A stretch of DNA of 64,000 bases from Nitrosospira sp. Nsp2 (GCF_003050965.1 NZ_QAOU01000003.1:1-64000), one strand, 5' to 3'; positions 47,399 to 57,462 are shown, counted from the first letter of the stretch. The notes: generated by a model from the sequence alone, not told the origin. Translations and numbers: made by a program.

Positions 47399-48057
47399 AT
47401 CTGGCTCTGTTCGATCTCGACAATACCTTATTGGCAGGTGACAGCGACTTTCAGTGGGCGCAATTCCTCATCGAGCAGCGCGTGCTCGACCGCGAAGTCT
47501 ACGAGGCGCGCAACGTGGAGTTCTACGAACAATACAAAGCCGGCACACTGGATATACACGAGTTTCTCGACTTCCAGCTGAAACCATTATCGCGCCACCC
47601 CAGAAGCCAGCTTGATGCCTGGCACAGTGAGTTCATGCAGAACAGGATTCTGCCGATCATCACCCCCGCTGCGCGCAAACTGATAGAAGAGCATATGCTC
47701 GGCGGAGACCTGTGCGTCATCATTACCGCTACGAACAGCTTCGTCACGGGACCTATCGCTCGGGCGCTGAAAGTTTCCCATCTCATCGCCACCGAGCCGG
47801 AACAGAAGGATGGCGAATTCACAGGACGGGTTTCAGGTTTGCCCTGCTTCAGGGAGGGCAAGATCGCGCGCCTGGAAAGCTGGCTGGATGAGCACAATCT
47901 GACCTGGTTATCGTTTCTGGAAAGCTGGTTTTATAGCGATTCCCTGAATGACCTTCCCTTGCTCAATAAGGTGACCCACCCGGTGGCCGTGGACCCGGAC
48001 GCGACACTCAAAGCCCATGCGGAAAGAAACGGCTGGCCCATCATCAGCCTTCGATAA
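47395..48057 (+). CDS. HAD-IB family hydrolase (SerB-like phosphatase)
   Basis: 220 residues. The catalytic motif DLDNT has nucleophile Asp7 and acid/base Asp9. Motif II is IITATNS, and motif IV is YSDSLNDLPLL. The cap is the helical type of subclass IB, which includes phosphoserine phosphatase and sugar/lipid phosphatases. The substrate is unknown. ATGA overlap with hda suggests coupled translation, a common pairing in betaproteobacteria. Confidence 0.92.
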   Translation: MNLALFDLDNTLLAGDSDFQWAQFLIEQRVLDREVYEARNVEFYEQYKAGTLDIHEFLDFQLKPLSRHPRSQLDAWHSEFMQNRILPIITPAARKLIEEHMLGGDLCVIITATNSFVTGPIARALKVSHLIATEPEQKDGEFTGRVSGLPCFREGKIARLESWLDEHNLTWLSFLESWFYSDSLNDLPLLNKVTHPVAVDPDATLKAHAERNGWPIISLR

Positions 48058-48201
48058 TTTTCCACGTATTTTCCGCCATGCCCATGCCGGCCTGCGACCC
48101 GAGCCGCATATTCTCCATATCCGCTTCGCCCCCGTCCGGTGCTGCAGCATCCCCGGCTCCAGGACGGGCGCAAAATTTGGAGTGGAGTCGAACGCTTCGC
48201 G

Positions 48202-49197
48202 ATGATAATTGAGAGGAGCGCAGGCAGAGGACAGAAGCTTCTGGTCATTTTCCTGTTTGTCGGGGCGGCCAGTGCGTTTGCGGGCCTGTTATTCGGCAGC
48301 GTACACATACCTGCCGACGCTGTTGCCCAGGCTTTGCTCTCGTCCAGCGACGGGAAAGATAATGTTGCGCATCAGATCATCTGGCAACTCCGCCTGCCGC
48401 GCGTATTGGCTGCATTTGCGTGCGGCGGCCTATTGGCCCTGGCAGGCGTGTTGTTGCAGGTTCTGCTGCGCAATCCGCTTGCCGATCCTTATATTCTTGG
48501 CGTATCCGGCGGGGCGGCGGTAGGCGCCCTCCTTGGAATGTTGCTGGGTTGGGGCCTGGTGCTGATCAATCTCTCCTCGCTCGCGGGCGCTTTGGCAGCG
48601 ATAGCGATCGTGTTCGGCTTGAGCTTTCGCGCGGGGGGCTGGAACCTGTACCGGCTCCTGCTGACAGGCGTGGTATTGTCCGCCGGCTGCGGCGCGCTGA
48701 CGACTTTGATCCTTACCCTCGCGCCGGCCAGCGATGTGAAGGGCATGCTGTTCTGGCTGATGGGAGACGTCTCCCGGGCCGAGGAAGTGCTTCCCGCCTG
48801 GATTACGCTGTGCATTGTAACGGCCGTGAGCATGCTCTTTTCCGGCAGTCTGAACGTCCTGAGCCTCGGCCAGATGAAGGCGCAGACGCTGGGGGTGACC
48901 GTGCTGCCGTTGCAGGTGGGAATCTATTTCTGTGCGTCGGTCGCGACGGTGGCAGCGCTGATGCTTGCGGGCGCCATCGGGTTTGTGGGGCTCATCGTGC
49001 CCCACGCCGTCCGCCTGCTGGGCGTGAACGATTTTCGGTGGCTGTTGCCTTTATCGATACTGTTGGGGGGCAGCTTCCTTACCCTGGCCGACACCCTTGC
49101 CCGCACGTTGTGGGCGCCGCAGCAACTGCCTGTCGGAGTATTGACCGCGCTGCTGGGCGTGCCCATGTTGTTGCTGCTGCTCTCAAGAAAACCCTGA
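48202..49197 (+). CDS. FecCD/BtuC-type ABC transporter permease
   Basis: 331 residues with about nine to ten membrane helices. The pattern RLPRVLAAFACGGLLALAG and the coupling region GLIVPHAVRLLG are diagnostic of the iron-siderophore/cobalamin permease family. The cognate ATPase and binding protein are not adjacent, which is unusual. With a PduO enzyme at 2832 in the window, cobalamin is a reasonable cargo guess, but siderophore is equally possible. ATG 48202 (MIIERSAGRGQK) has no clear ribosome site; the frame is open to 48139. Confidence 0.88.
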   Translation: MIIERSAGRGQKLLVIFLFVGAASAFAGLLFGSVHIPADAVAQALLSSSDGKDNVAHQIIWQLRLPRVLAAFACGGLLALAGVLLQVLLRNPLADPYILGVSGGAAVGALLGMLLGWGLVLINLSSLAGALAAIAIVFGLSFRAGGWNLYRLLLTGVVLSAGCGALTTLILTLAPASDVKGMLFWLMGDVSRAEEVLPAWITLCIVTAVSMLFSGSLNVLSLGQMKAQTLGVTVLPLQVGIYFCASVATVAALMLAGAIGFVGLIVPHAVRLLGVNDFRWLLPLSILLGGSFLTLADTLARTLWAPQQLPVGVLTALLGVPMLLLLLSRKP

Positions 49198-49349
49198 TTG
49201 GCCGAAAAAATTCCGAACTGCGGCACCCTGTCTCCGGACGCCGTCTTGCGGGAACGGCGCGCGACGTAGGACACGATTGTCCAGCAAGGGATAAAGGATT
49301 CAGCCATGCAGCATTATGCGGCATAATTGACCCTTTTCAGTTGGTTGCG

Positions 49350-49889
49350 ATGAGTCCTGCCCAGTTATCCGCGTGGTACCCAGCGCCGTCTGCCGTCTCT
49401 CCACGGGCGCGCGGCTGGTTGCAGAATCGCGGCTCGCTTACTCAGCTCATCCAGCAGCGATGCGGCGATTTTCGCGTGAAGCAGATGTTCCAGTCTCTCG
49501 ACAAGGCGTGCGGGGATGAGCTTGCGGTGATGAACCTGCGCCGCAACGAACTGGCATTGGTGCGGGAAGTATATTTATATTGCGGCAACACCCCTGTCGT
49601 ATTCGCGCATTCCGTCGTGGCGCGGAAAGACCTCCGGGGCGCATGGCGCGGCTTGAACGGCCTCGGCAACCGTTCGCTGGGAACGGTATTGTTCACCAAC
49701 CCCATTATCAGGCGCACGCCGCTCAGATTTAAAAAGTTGAATCCCGCTCACCCCCTCTTCCAACGCGCCTGCCAGAAGTTGAAGGTAAAGCCACGCGGGC
49801 TATGGGCGCGCCGTTCGCTGTTCAGTTTACGCGGGCAATCCATCCTGGTGACAGAAGTGTTTCTTCCTTCCATACTGGAGCTGGCATAG
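49350..49889 (+). CDS. ubiC: Chorismate pyruvate-lyase
   Basis: 179 residues. It converts chorismate to 4-hydroxybenzoate and pyruvate, the first committed step of ubiquinone synthesis. Conserved residues include the Arg in LVREVYLYC and the Glu in [12 protein letters not shown] 49350 ([13 protein letters not shown]) starts the family; the long frame before it is a shadow of the permease gene. The TAG overlaps the GTG of ubiA by one base. Confidence 0.93.
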   Translation: MSPAQLSAWYPAPSAVSPRARGWLQNRGSLTQLIQQRCGDFRVKQMFQSLDKACGDELAVMNLRRNELALVREVYLYCGNTPVVFAHSVVARKDLRGAWRGLNGLGNRSLGTVLFTNPIIRRTPLRFKKLNPAHPLFQRACQKLKVKPRGLWARRSLFSLRGQSILVTEVFLPSILELA

Positions 49890-50776
49890 TGACGCTCGCG
49901 CAACGCCTCGGCCATTACGAAAAACTGATGCGGCTGGATAAGCCCATCGGCATACTCCTTTTGCTGTGGCCAACGCTGTGGGGTTTATGGCTTGCCGCAG
50001 GCGGGGTTCCCAGCATGATGGTGCTGGCCATATTCGTCATGGGCACGGTGCTGATGCGCTCTGCCGGTTGCGTAGTGAACGATTACGCCGATCGCGATTT
50101 CGATGGGCATGTAGAACGCACCAAAAACCGGCCGCTCGCCACGCGCGTGGTGAGTACCAAAGAAGCGCTGCTGCTGGCGGCGGGCTTGAGCCTGTGCGCG
50201 TTCATACTGATCCTGCCGCTGAACCGGCTTACCATTGAGCTCTCGTTTGTCGCATTGTTTCTTGCTGCAAGCTACCCCTTCACCAAGCGCTTCTTTGCCA
50301 TGCCCCAGGCATATCTCGGCATCGCTTTCAGCTTTGGCATTCCCATGGCCTTCGCCGCTCAAACGGGTGAAGTGCCGTTCATGGCGTGGTTCCTCATGGG
50401 CGCGAATATGCTTTGGGTGATCGCTTACGATACGGAATACGCCATGGTGGATAAAGTGGATGATCTCAAGATCGGTATCAAGACCTCGGCCATTACTTTC
50501 GGCCGCTTTGACGTCGCGGGCGTCATGGCTTGCCATGCAACTTTTTTGGGTGCGATGGTCGTGGTAGGAATCATTCAGAAACTCGGCGTGATTTATTACA
50601 TCGGGTTGTCAGTAGCGCTGGGGCTGATACTTTATCAATATCGCCTGATCCACGACCGCGACCGGGCGCGCTGTTTCAAGGCATTCCTGCATAACAACTG
50701 GGTGGGCGCGACCATATTCGCCGGGATTGCGCTTGATTATCTTGTAAATGCAAACACACAGGCACCCCTCTCATGA
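49889..50776 (+). CDS. ubiA: 4-Hydroxybenzoate octaprenyltransferase
   Basis: 295 residues, about eight to nine membrane helices. It prenylates 4-hydroxybenzoate at the inner membrane. The first Asp-rich motif is [15 protein letters not shown] (residues 64-78) and the second is [12 protein letters not shown]. The start is GTG 49889 overlapping the ubiC stop; ATG 49802 in the same frame would add a hydrophilic stretch inside ubiC. It overlaps ubiD by 4 bp. Confidence 0.96.
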   Translation: MTLAQRLGHYEKLMRLDKPIGILLLLWPTLWGLWLAAGGVPSMMVLAIFVMGTVLMRSAGCVVNDYADRDFDGHVERTKNRPLATRVVSTKEALLLAAGLSLCAFILILPLNRLTIELSFVALFLAASYPFTKRFFAMPQAYLGIAFSFGIPMAFAAQTGEVPFMAWFLMGANMLWVIAYDTEYAMVDKVDDLKIGIKTSAITFGRFDVAGVMACHATFLGAMVVVGIIQKLGVIYYIGLSVALGLILYQYRLIHDRDRARCFKAFLHNNWVGATIFAGIALDYLVNANTQAPLS

Positions 50777-52236
50777 AATACAAGGACCTGCGCGATTTCA
50801 TCGCCCAACTGGAACACCAGGGGGAACTCAAGCGCGTCACCGCCGAGATCGATCCCCATCTGGAGATGACGGAAATCTGCGACCGGGTATTGAAAGCCGG
50901 CGGTCCCGCAATTTTGTTCGAAAAACCCAAGGGGCACATCATTCCCGTACTGGGAAATCTGTTCGGTACGCCCCGCCGCGTAGCGATGGGCATGGGGCAG
51001 GAATCAGTCGATGCGCTGCGGGAGGTGGGAAAGCTTCTCGCCTACCTCAAGGAACCCGAGCCGCCCAAGGGTTTGATGGATGCGTGGGAAAAATTTCCAG
51101 TGTTGAAGCAAGTGCTCAACATGGCGCCAAAGGAGCTATCGAAAGCCCCCTGCCAGGACATCGTATGGGAAGGCAGGGACGTGGACCTCGGCAGGCTGCC
51201 CATCCAGACCTGCTGGCCAGGGGATGTTGGCCCCCTGATCACTTGGGGGTTGACCGTCACCAAAGGGCCGCACAAGACGCGCCAGAACCTGGGCATTTAC
51301 CGCCAGCAGGTGATAGGGCCGAACAAGCTGATCATGCGCTGGCTGGCCCATCGTGGCGGGGCGCTCGATTTTCGCGAGTTCTGTTTGGCCAATCCCGGCC
51401 AGCCGTATCCTATTGCGGTGGCGCTGGGGGCGGACCCAGCCACCATACTTGGCGCGGTCACGCCCGTGCCGGATACCTTGAGCGAATACCAGTTCGCGGG
51501 ACTGCTGCGGGGCGCGAAAACCGAAATCGTCAAATGCCTGAGCCACGGTCTGCAGGTTCCGGCCAGCGCCGAAATCGTGCTGGAAGGATACATTTATCCC
51601 GGCGAGACAGCGCTGGAAGGCCCCTACGGCGACCACACCGGCTATTACAACGAGCAGGAGACTTTTCCGGTATTCACCATCGAGCGCATCACCATGCGCC
51701 GCGACCCCATCTACCACTCCACCTACACCGGCAAGCCCCCGGACGAGCCCGCGATACTGGGCGTCGCGCTCAATGAAGTGTTCGTGCCCCTGCTGCAAAA
51801 GCAGTTCACCGAAATCGTCGATTTCTACCTGCCGCCGGAGGGCTGTTCCTACCGCATGGCGGTGGTGAGCATGAAAAAGCAGTACGCCGGTCATGCCAAG
51901 CGTGTCATGTTCGGCGTATGGAGTTTCCTGCGTCAGTTCATGTACACCAAATTCATTATTGTTACCGACGATGACGTAAATATCCGGGACTGGAAGGAAG
52001 TCATCTGGGCCATTACCACGCGAGTCGATCCCGCAAGGGATACGCTGATTGTCGAGAATACCCCAATCGATTATCTCGACTTTGCCAGTCCCATATCGGG
52101 CCTGGGCGGGAAAATGGGGTTGGATGCCACGAACAAATGGCCAGGGGAAACCAACCGGGAATGGGGAAAGCCGATTGTGATGGATGAGAAGGTGAAGGAG
52201 AGGGTGGATAAGATTTGGAAGGAGTTGGGATTGTGA
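50773..52236 (+). CDS. ubiD: 3-Octaprenyl-4-hydroxybenzoate decarboxylase (prFMN-dependent)
   Basis: 487 residues. It decarboxylates the prenylated benzoate using prenylated FMN made by UbiX. Motifs: [16 protein letters not shown] and the E-x-D-containing region around [11 protein letters not shown]. The N-terminal [10 protein letters not shown] is standard. ATG 50773 overlaps the ubiA stop (ATGA). ubiC-ubiA-ubiD give three successive steps of the ubiquinone route. Confidence 0.97.
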   Translation: MKYKDLRDFIAQLEHQGELKRVTAEIDPHLEMTEICDRVLKAGGPAILFEKPKGHIIPVLGNLFGTPRRVAMGMGQESVDALREVGKLLAYLKEPEPPKGLMDAWEKFPVLKQVLNMAPKELSKAPCQDIVWEGRDVDLGRLPIQTCWPGDVGPLITWGLTVTKGPHKTRQNLGIYRQQVIGPNKLIMRWLAHRGGALDFREFCLANPGQPYPIAVALGADPATILGAVTPVPDTLSEYQFAGLLRGAKTEIVKCLSHGLQVPASAEIVLEGYIYPGETALEGPYGDHTGYYNEQETFPVFTIERITMRRDPIYHSTYTGKPPDEPAILGVALNEVFVPLLQKQFTEIVDFYLPPEGCSYRMAVVSMKKQYAGHAKRVMFGVWSFLRQFMYTKFIIVTDDDVNIRDWKEVIWAITTRVDPARDTLIVENTPIDYLDFASPISGLGGKMGLDATNKWPGETNREWGKPIVMDEKVKERVDKIWKELGL

Positions 52237-52247
52237 TAGGTCCTCCA

Positions 52248-53117
52248 ATGGTCGAACCTTCTTGTAATAGCCGAAATATTCCTCGGCCAATCCAACGGGA
52301 AGTGCGGCAACGCTGCGGATTTGGATGCGTCATTTGTGGACTGCCTCTTTACGAATATGAACACATGGAGGGGTGGGCTCTTGTCCAAAGGCATGTTGCG
52401 GAGGAAATCACGCTTCTTTGCGATCAACATCACCGCGAGAAGACGGCGGGTCTCCTACCCAAAGAAACCGTAAAAGAAGCTAATGCGAACCCGTTTAACT
52501 TACAAAAGAGTGTTTCTAAGCCTTATACGCTTCATTTCTCAGGAAAGCAGGCGGAGATCATTATTGGAAGCAATAGCTTTACCTGTGAAGATCAAGGTTA
52601 CGGCACAATCATGGTTCCAATCAGCATTGACGGGCTTCCGTTGGTCGGCTTTGTCTTAGGGGATGGTCACCTTCTACTTAATTTGGCTGTCTTCGATGAG
52701 TACAATGTATTAGTGCTGCAAATAAAGGATAACCACCTGTATTACTCTACCGTCCCTTGGGATATTCAGCTCGTTGGCACAACGCTTAGGATTCGAGAAG
52801 CACATCGCAAAATTTTATTGGAAGTGGAGTTTAAGCCCCCAAATAAAGTAACAATTAGCCGAGGACGTTTCCTAAGAAACGGAGTTGAAGTGCTTGTTCG
52901 CCCTGACAGCATCCTAATTTCCAATAATGGAATGTATATACGGGGTAACCATGCACACAATTGTTACGGAGGTTTAATACTCGGCCATCATGAAAGACCA
53001 ATGCCCGGTTTCTTAGCGGTTGACAACATCTCTCGCTACCTTGGCGACCGAAAGACCATGCTAGAGTTTACACGGGAATATCAGCTCAAAAGCGCTGAGT
53101 CTCAGTTTGACGAATAA
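52248..53117 (+). CDS. HNH-nuclease-motif protein with beta-rich C-terminal domain
   Basis: 289 residues. The N-terminal segment has CVIC at 27-30, EH at 38-39, and CDQHH at 58-62: the Cys pair, His and terminal His of a zinc-stabilised HNH fold. Residues 80-289 are beta-rich with no family I can name. ATG 52248 is chosen; a GTG at 52233 overlaps ubiD. The gene is AT-richer than ubiD, which it follows by 11 bp, and is accessory in character. It is read toward the FRG-domain gene, 130 bp on. A nuclease role in defence is inference. Confidence 0.75.
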   Translation: MVEPSCNSRNIPRPIQREVRQRCGFGCVICGLPLYEYEHMEGWALVQRHVAEEITLLCDQHHREKTAGLLPKETVKEANANPFNLQKSVSKPYTLHFSGKQAEIIIGSNSFTCEDQGYGTIMVPISIDGLPLVGFVLGDGHLLLNLAVFDEYNVLVLQIKDNHLYYSTVPWDIQLVGTTLRIREAHRKILLEVEFKPPNKVTISRGRFLRNGVEVLVRPDSILISNNGMYIRGNHAHNCYGGLILGHHERPMPGFLAVDNISRYLGDRKTMLEFTREYQLKSAESQFDE

Positions 53118-53248
53118 TAGGTGCAGACTGAGCCGATTTGCATTTTCCGAATTCACTCGGTCTCCGCCGATTATCATAAGCCAAAACTATCCAACGATGC
53201 AGCTAGGTGCATTCCCACACTTCAGCGGCATTAAGCACACCTCTGAAT

Positions 53249-54265
53249 ATGAAAATATCTGACGATGGCCAATTAGAGAGTCAACCCGTCGAACACTTAA
53301 CACTAGCCTCGGTTGAGGACTTGTATAGGCTGGCGGATCAGTTTGACTTGGGATCACCGAAACCTCTGTACCGAGGGCAGTGCGACTACTCATGGAGACT
53401 GGAGACTCGACTCGAGCGAAATGTTCCGAGAGTTGTTATTAACGATGTCGGTTTAGAAACATATGAATACCGAATCCTTGCGGAATCGCAACGACGACTC
53501 CACCAATTCCTTGGGCCGCTTCCTGATGAAGATGATCGCCTTTCTTGGCTTGCACTATTGCGCCATAACGGGATTCCCACGCGGCTTCTCGACGTTACTC
53601 ATTCTCTTTTTATTGCATGTCATTTTGCGCTGCGCGATGCTGAGCAAGACAAGGATGCAGTTGTCTGGATATTCTCGCGGCACGCCATCGATTTTGCGTT
53701 TACCCTCTGGAACTCAGCCATCGACGATACGTTCATCCGTCCAACACCCTTTACAGTGGCTAGTTATGGAGAACCTTACTATTGGCCATTCCCTAAAAAA
53801 CTCGCATCCCTCCCGCAAGCTGTGAGTATTGAGACATTACGTATACCCGGAATCGGAGGTCGGTGGTTAGATCGTAATGCCACTCTTGAAGCAGCTATGC
53901 GTGGCTACATTGAAAAACCAGGGCTGGCAGTTTCCGAGCCATTCTGGATATCCCGTAGAATGGACGTCCAGCAAGGTGCGTTCCTGATTCCTTTTAATGT
54001 GAGGGAATCATTTGAAAAGAATTTATTCTCGTTCTTACATATTTCCGCCGAGGAACAGGAAGAGCGGGTAGTACCGACAAATAAAGATGACCTTTTGAAT
54101 CTCTGGCGCTTTTTTAGGATTATCAAGCTTCGTATCCCTTCGAGATTACATAGTATCCTGAGAGCAAAGCTCGGCACTATGAACATTCGGGACCTAACGT
54201 TGTTCCCAGACACGGACGGGGCTTTTGCCCAAATCACCGCATATTTACCCCTAAATGGAAGATAA
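53249..54265 (+). CDS. FRG-domain protein
   Basis: 338 residues. The FRG domain is recognised by LYRGQCDYSWRLETRLER (about residues 40-57) and HNGIPTRLLDVTHSLFIACHFA (about 105-126). The central LYRGQ and the TRLLD-x-T pattern define the family, whose chemistry is unknown but which recurs near mobile elements and defence genes. The C-terminal half is not recognised. ATG 53249 has no clear ribosome site; a GTG at 53207 in frame is possible. It follows the HNH gene and shares its low-GC codon use. Confidence 0.8.
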   Translation: MKISDDGQLESQPVEHLTLASVEDLYRLADQFDLGSPKPLYRGQCDYSWRLETRLERNVPRVVINDVGLETYEYRILAESQRRLHQFLGPLPDEDDRLSWLALLRHNGIPTRLLDVTHSLFIACHFALRDAEQDKDAVVWIFSRHAIDFAFTLWNSAIDDTFIRPTPFTVASYGEPYYWPFPKKLASLPQAVSIETLRIPGIGGRWLDRNATLEAAMRGYIEKPGLAVSEPFWISRRMDVQQGAFLIPFNVRESFEKNLFSFLHISAEEQEERVVPTNKDDLLNLWRFFRIIKLRIPSRLHSILRAKLGTMNIRDLTLFPDTDGAFAQITAYLPLNGR

Positions 54266-54392
54266 GTTAAAGCGGTCTGAAGCCGTATAATAAGCTGATC
54301 ATTTCCGCTCCCCTACTAGCTAATTTAGCCTGTCGGTACCCAATGTCCCATTCGCTTCTACTACAGTGCGACCCATGCGATTCGGCCGTCTG

Positions 54393-56087
54393 TTATTGTC
54401 GCTGTGGCACGGCTTCACAGCCGGTCAGATACCAGAACAGCTCATTCAAGCTGGTAATTGACGTGCATGCAGACGGGAGGTTTCCCACCCTCCGCGCGAG
54501 CCCGAGATTGGAGCTAAAGAGCGCACCCTCTCTTTGTATATGAAAGGCATGCCGATAGCCTGCATTGCAGGAACCTTGCACGTCCCTGAATACGTTATTG
54601 CCCACCATGACAAGCTGCTCCGGCGCCAAGTCGAGCAAGCGTGCGCATTCCTCAAAAACCTTGGGATCGGGTTTCTTTCTTCCCAGCTCCGCAGTCAACA
54701 CCCCGGCATCCGTCAGCGGCAGCAGGCCGCAAACGTCCAGCTTCTGCCGTTGTGACGCGGGTGGATTGTCAGTCAAAATTCCAATGCGGTAGCCTGATCG
54801 GCGAAGTTGACGCAAGGTCGCCTGTACGTCACCGTAGAGCGGACAATCTTTCGGCTGCGTTTGATTGTAGGTTTCGATCATGCGGAGGCGGATGGCATCA
54901 CACAATTCCAATTGCAAACACAGCGCATCGAAGAGGCACGCGTGATTGCCTTCCTCAATGATCTGCAGAGCCTTGGAAAGAAATGCTGTGCGCGCGGGCA
55001 GGACAATTTGTTCCTCATGCCAGGTCAGCTCCAGCTTGCGGATCATCCAGGCTTTCTGATCAAGCAGTGTATCGTCCAGCTCAAACACGACTCCCCGCAC
55101 CTCGTCCAGCTTTAAATCCGGGATGTTGCGTTCCTCCAGATAGCGCAGCGTCCTTGCATGTGAACCTGGAGCGGGAAAGCCGTTGATCACATCGGCCTCG
55201 GCCGGGGCCGCGGCCCCACCCCCCAGTAAAAAGGCAATAGGGTTAAAACCGACAGTAAGACTCAAGGGCATGGATGTGCCGGCACGTGAATTGAGGTCGG
55301 ATACCCAGCAGCGATCGCCAGTCCGTAATATCTGCAGGTTCATAGGCCCGCGCGCTCCTAAAGGGACGGTGCGCTCCAGAACGTGCTGGGCGGTTTCGCG
55401 AACATGGGCAGGGGCGCCAGGCTCGCAGAGGATCGCGAATCCATTTTTTGAGCGGATTCGGCGCCGGAATGCAAGGGGAGAAAGGTTGCTGTCAACGCTG
55501 ATAGAGAAATCAACAGAGTATTCATCAAATTCATGCAGACAAGGCTGCCATATGAATTCCTGGTTCTGGTCGATTGTAAGTTTCAAAAAAGCTTCGCGGT
55601 CAGCAAGGACATGCAGGCCGCGGGCTCCCCAACCACGCCGCGGCTTGCCAATCAGGGGAAAAATCGCGTCATCATCCAACGGTGAGATGTAGCAAGGCAA
55701 TGAGGGCAAGCCTTCCTCGATCAGCCAGCGATAAAACAGAAGCTTGTCCCATGCGAGTTTCAGCAGTGAAGACCCGGAGACATAAGCCACAACGCCGCTT
55801 GCGGCAAAAGCATCGTAGTGAGGGGCCAGCAACTCCACTTCATGTTCAGTGGAGGCGAAGATGGCTTCCACACTCTCCCGTGCGCACAGAGGGAGAATAA
55901 AATCCAGGAATGCCTGCTTCTCCTTTGAAAAAGGCACCGGGAAGAAAGCGTCTGCAAAATATCGCGCGACGTTTTCCTCATTGGGGTCCGCTACCAGAAT
56001 ACGTATTCCCGCCACCTTGCGGAGGGCTTTTATCAAGCCAAGGCCCTGAAATCCTCCACCGAAGACAAGGACATTACGGCACCTCAT
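54393..56087 (-). CDS. ATP-grasp ligase fused to a HAD-like domain with altered catalytic residues
   Basis: 564 residues. Residues 1-320 form a pre-ATP-grasp Rossmann fold (NVLVFGGGFQGLGLIKAL) and an ATP-grasp domain like that of carbamoyl-phosphate synthase (IGKPRRGWGARGLHV, and WVSDLNSRAGTSMP). Residues 330-555 form a HAD domain. In HAD motif I the nucleophile Asp is replaced by Glu336 (FELDDTL instead of FDLDDTL). Motif IV reads GNNVFRDVQG, where GDxxxxDxxG is usual. Motifs II (TDNPP) and III (KKPDP) remain. Phosphatase activity is doubtful. The likely ligase substrate is unknown. Nearby accessory genes give no direct clue. Confidence 0.85.
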   Translation of the reverse strand: MRCRNVLVFGGGFQGLGLIKALRKVAGIRILVADPNEENVARYFADAFFPVPFSKEKQAFLDFILPLCARESVEAIFASTEHEVELLAPHYDAFAASGVVAYVSGSSLLKLAWDKLLFYRWLIEEGLPSLPCYISPLDDDAIFPLIGKPRRGWGARGLHVLADREAFLKLTIDQNQEFIWQPCLHEFDEYSVDFSISVDSNLSPLAFRRRIRSKNGFAILCEPGAPAHVRETAQHVLERTVPLGARGPMNLQILRTGDRCWVSDLNSRAGTSMPLSLTVGFNPIAFLLGGGAAAPAEADVINGFPAPGSHARTLRYLEERNIPDLKLDEVRGVVFELDDTLLDQKAWMIRKLELTWHEEQIVLPARTAFLSKALQIIEEGNHACLFDALCLQLELCDAIRLRMIETYNQTQPKDCPLYGDVQATLRQLRRSGYRIGILTDNPPASQRQKLDVCGLLPLTDAGVLTAELGRKKPDPKVFEECARLLDLAPEQLVMVGNNVFRDVQGSCNAGYRHAFHIQREGALFSSNLGLARRVGNLPSACTSITSLNELFWYLTGCEAVPQRQ

Positions 56088-56438
56088 GCGGTTGCTTTGA
56101 AACGAATAGTCCGGGAAATTTTAAGATAACCGGTCGAGACCTTAAGTGCTGTGCCTGGGTGGCGAGGAGAAGATGCAGCGTATTGAGTTGTGTGGGGGGT
56201 CAGAAGCCTTGACACGTCTTCTCCAAGGGGCGTTTAGGACTTGTATCTCTTGAAACACTTTCAGCTTGCGGGAAATATCTCTTTGCGCTTATATATTCGT
56301 TGGCGACTCCTGGAAAACAGTTCAATTTATCAAAACTGTCTACCGAAGTCATTAGATTCATATATAAATGGGTGAAGCCCTCTGCCAGCGCTTCCCCAAG
56401 CCTGATAGGCCCTAGCGCCAGCAGAGAATCAGCAACCG
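56088..56438 (-). other. Intergenic region between the ATP-grasp/HAD and RTX genes
   Basis: 351 bp without a supported gene. It contains a GGAGAAGA/TCTTCTCC inverted repeat (56166-56173 and 56217-56224). The promoter of the ATP-grasp/HAD gene should lie here. Nothing else stands out. Confidence 0.5.
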
Positions 56439-57218
56439 TTATCCAATTATGTCCTCATTAACGTTCAGCGGCGGATGCCCTGTCAGGATTATTTGAAGGT
56501 CATCACCGTCATATACGTTCACTGTCAACAGGCCATTTCCATTGACCTTCTCATAGATCAGCTGGCTTGGCTTGAAGTCCTGATTGCCTAGTGGCCAGCC
56601 TCTGTCGGCATCGATTGCTTTCAGGTCTATCCTGTCGCCTTGTCCCCGGTTGAAGCCGACAATCGTGTCGCGACCATTAGGAGGACTCTCCCCCACCGAG
56701 TTGAAATCGAACGTATCCGCTCCGGTTCCGCCTGTGAGCGTGTCCCGGCCGCTTCCACCCGTCAAAATGTCATTGCCGGGTCCTCCGTTAAGCCGATCAT
56801 TTCCGCTTCCACCATTGAGGGTGTCGTGACCGGTTCCGCCGCTTAGCGAATCGTTCCCCGAATCTCCGTTGAGTATGTCGTTGCCCGCTTCACCAGACAG
56901 CGAATCATTGCCGGTCCCTCCATTGAGCCGGTCGTTTCCGTTTCCGCCGCGCAGGGTATCATTTCCAGCATTCCCGTTTAGCGTGTCGTTGCCCGATTCG
57001 CCAAATAGCCGGTCGTTACCGTTATCCCCATTAAGCCTGTCGTTTCCGCTTCCGCCGTTCAGCCTGTCGTTACCGTTTTTGCCATTGAGAATGTCATTAC
57101 CCGCCAACCCATTGATGGTGTCGTTCCCGTTGGTGCCATCCAGATCAGAGCGCCAATGCCACCACGGGTTGTTAAACGTGTTGTTATCGTTATATTTCGT
57201 TCCTGTAATATTAGCCAA
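56439..57218 (-). CDS. RTX calcium-binding repeat protein without catalytic domain
   Basis: 259 residues. Fifteen to sixteen consecutive nonapeptides of the form xGxxGNDxL occupy about residues 28-165. They fold into a calcium-filled beta roll. A C-terminal block of about 75 residues ([22 protein letters not shown]) resembles the type I secretion end of serralysins. No protease, lipase or pore-forming domain is present. AAGGAG lies six bases before TTG 57218, but directly abuts the ATG at 57224, so I choose the TTG. No type I secretion genes are in the window. Likely secreted; function unknown. Confidence 0.88.
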   Translation of the reverse strand: MANITGTKYNDNNTFNNPWWHWRSDLDGTNGNDTINGLAGNDILNGKNGNDRLNGGSGNDRLNGDNGNDRLFGESGNDTLNGNAGNDTLRGGNGNDRLNGGTGNDSLSGEAGNDILNGDSGNDSLSGGTGHDTLNGGSGNDRLNGGPGNDILTGGSGRDTLTGGTGADTFDFNSVGESPPNGRDTIVGFNRGQGDRIDLKAIDADRGWPLGNQDFKPSQLIYEKVNGNGLLTVNVYDGDDLQIILTGHPPLNVNEDIIG

Positions 57219-57388
57219 GGTCATCTCCTTAATATCGAAAGTTGAACCCCAAGTTGGATAAGTGCACCGTTTACAGGCTCAGGATGACGCGGCCTAGCGG
57301 GAATATCAGTGGGAAACCGAACAGAAATGCGATTGTGACGGGTGCCCGGAGATCAGCTTCCGCATTCGATAGCCTGATACTTAGACGC

Positions 57389-57431
57389 AAAAAAGTAAGA
57401 AGCCACAGGGAGATATACGTCTTCCGTGGCT
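57389..57431 (-). terminator. Terminator of the cysteine-rich gene
   Basis: On the minus strand AGCCAC-GG (from 57431) pairs with CC-t-GTGGCT (to 57401), and TCTTACTTTTTT follows to 57389. A longer 8-bp repeat AGCCTGAT/ATCAGGCT (57371-57378, 57436-57443) brackets it. It lies between the cysteine-rich gene and the RTX gene. Confidence 0.65.
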
Positions 57432-57462
57432 CAGCATCAGGCTAAAAGGGTCTTACCTTATT

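Noticed and set aside
48058-48201. Cobalamin riboswitch upstream of the BtuC-type permease
   Set aside because: I could not find a B12 box or the expected multi-arm fold on either strand; the same search before the PduO gene was also negative.
48420-49349. Long plus-strand frame upstream of ubiC
   Set aside because: It is an alternative frame of the permease gene; only the part from ATG 49350 matches UbiC.
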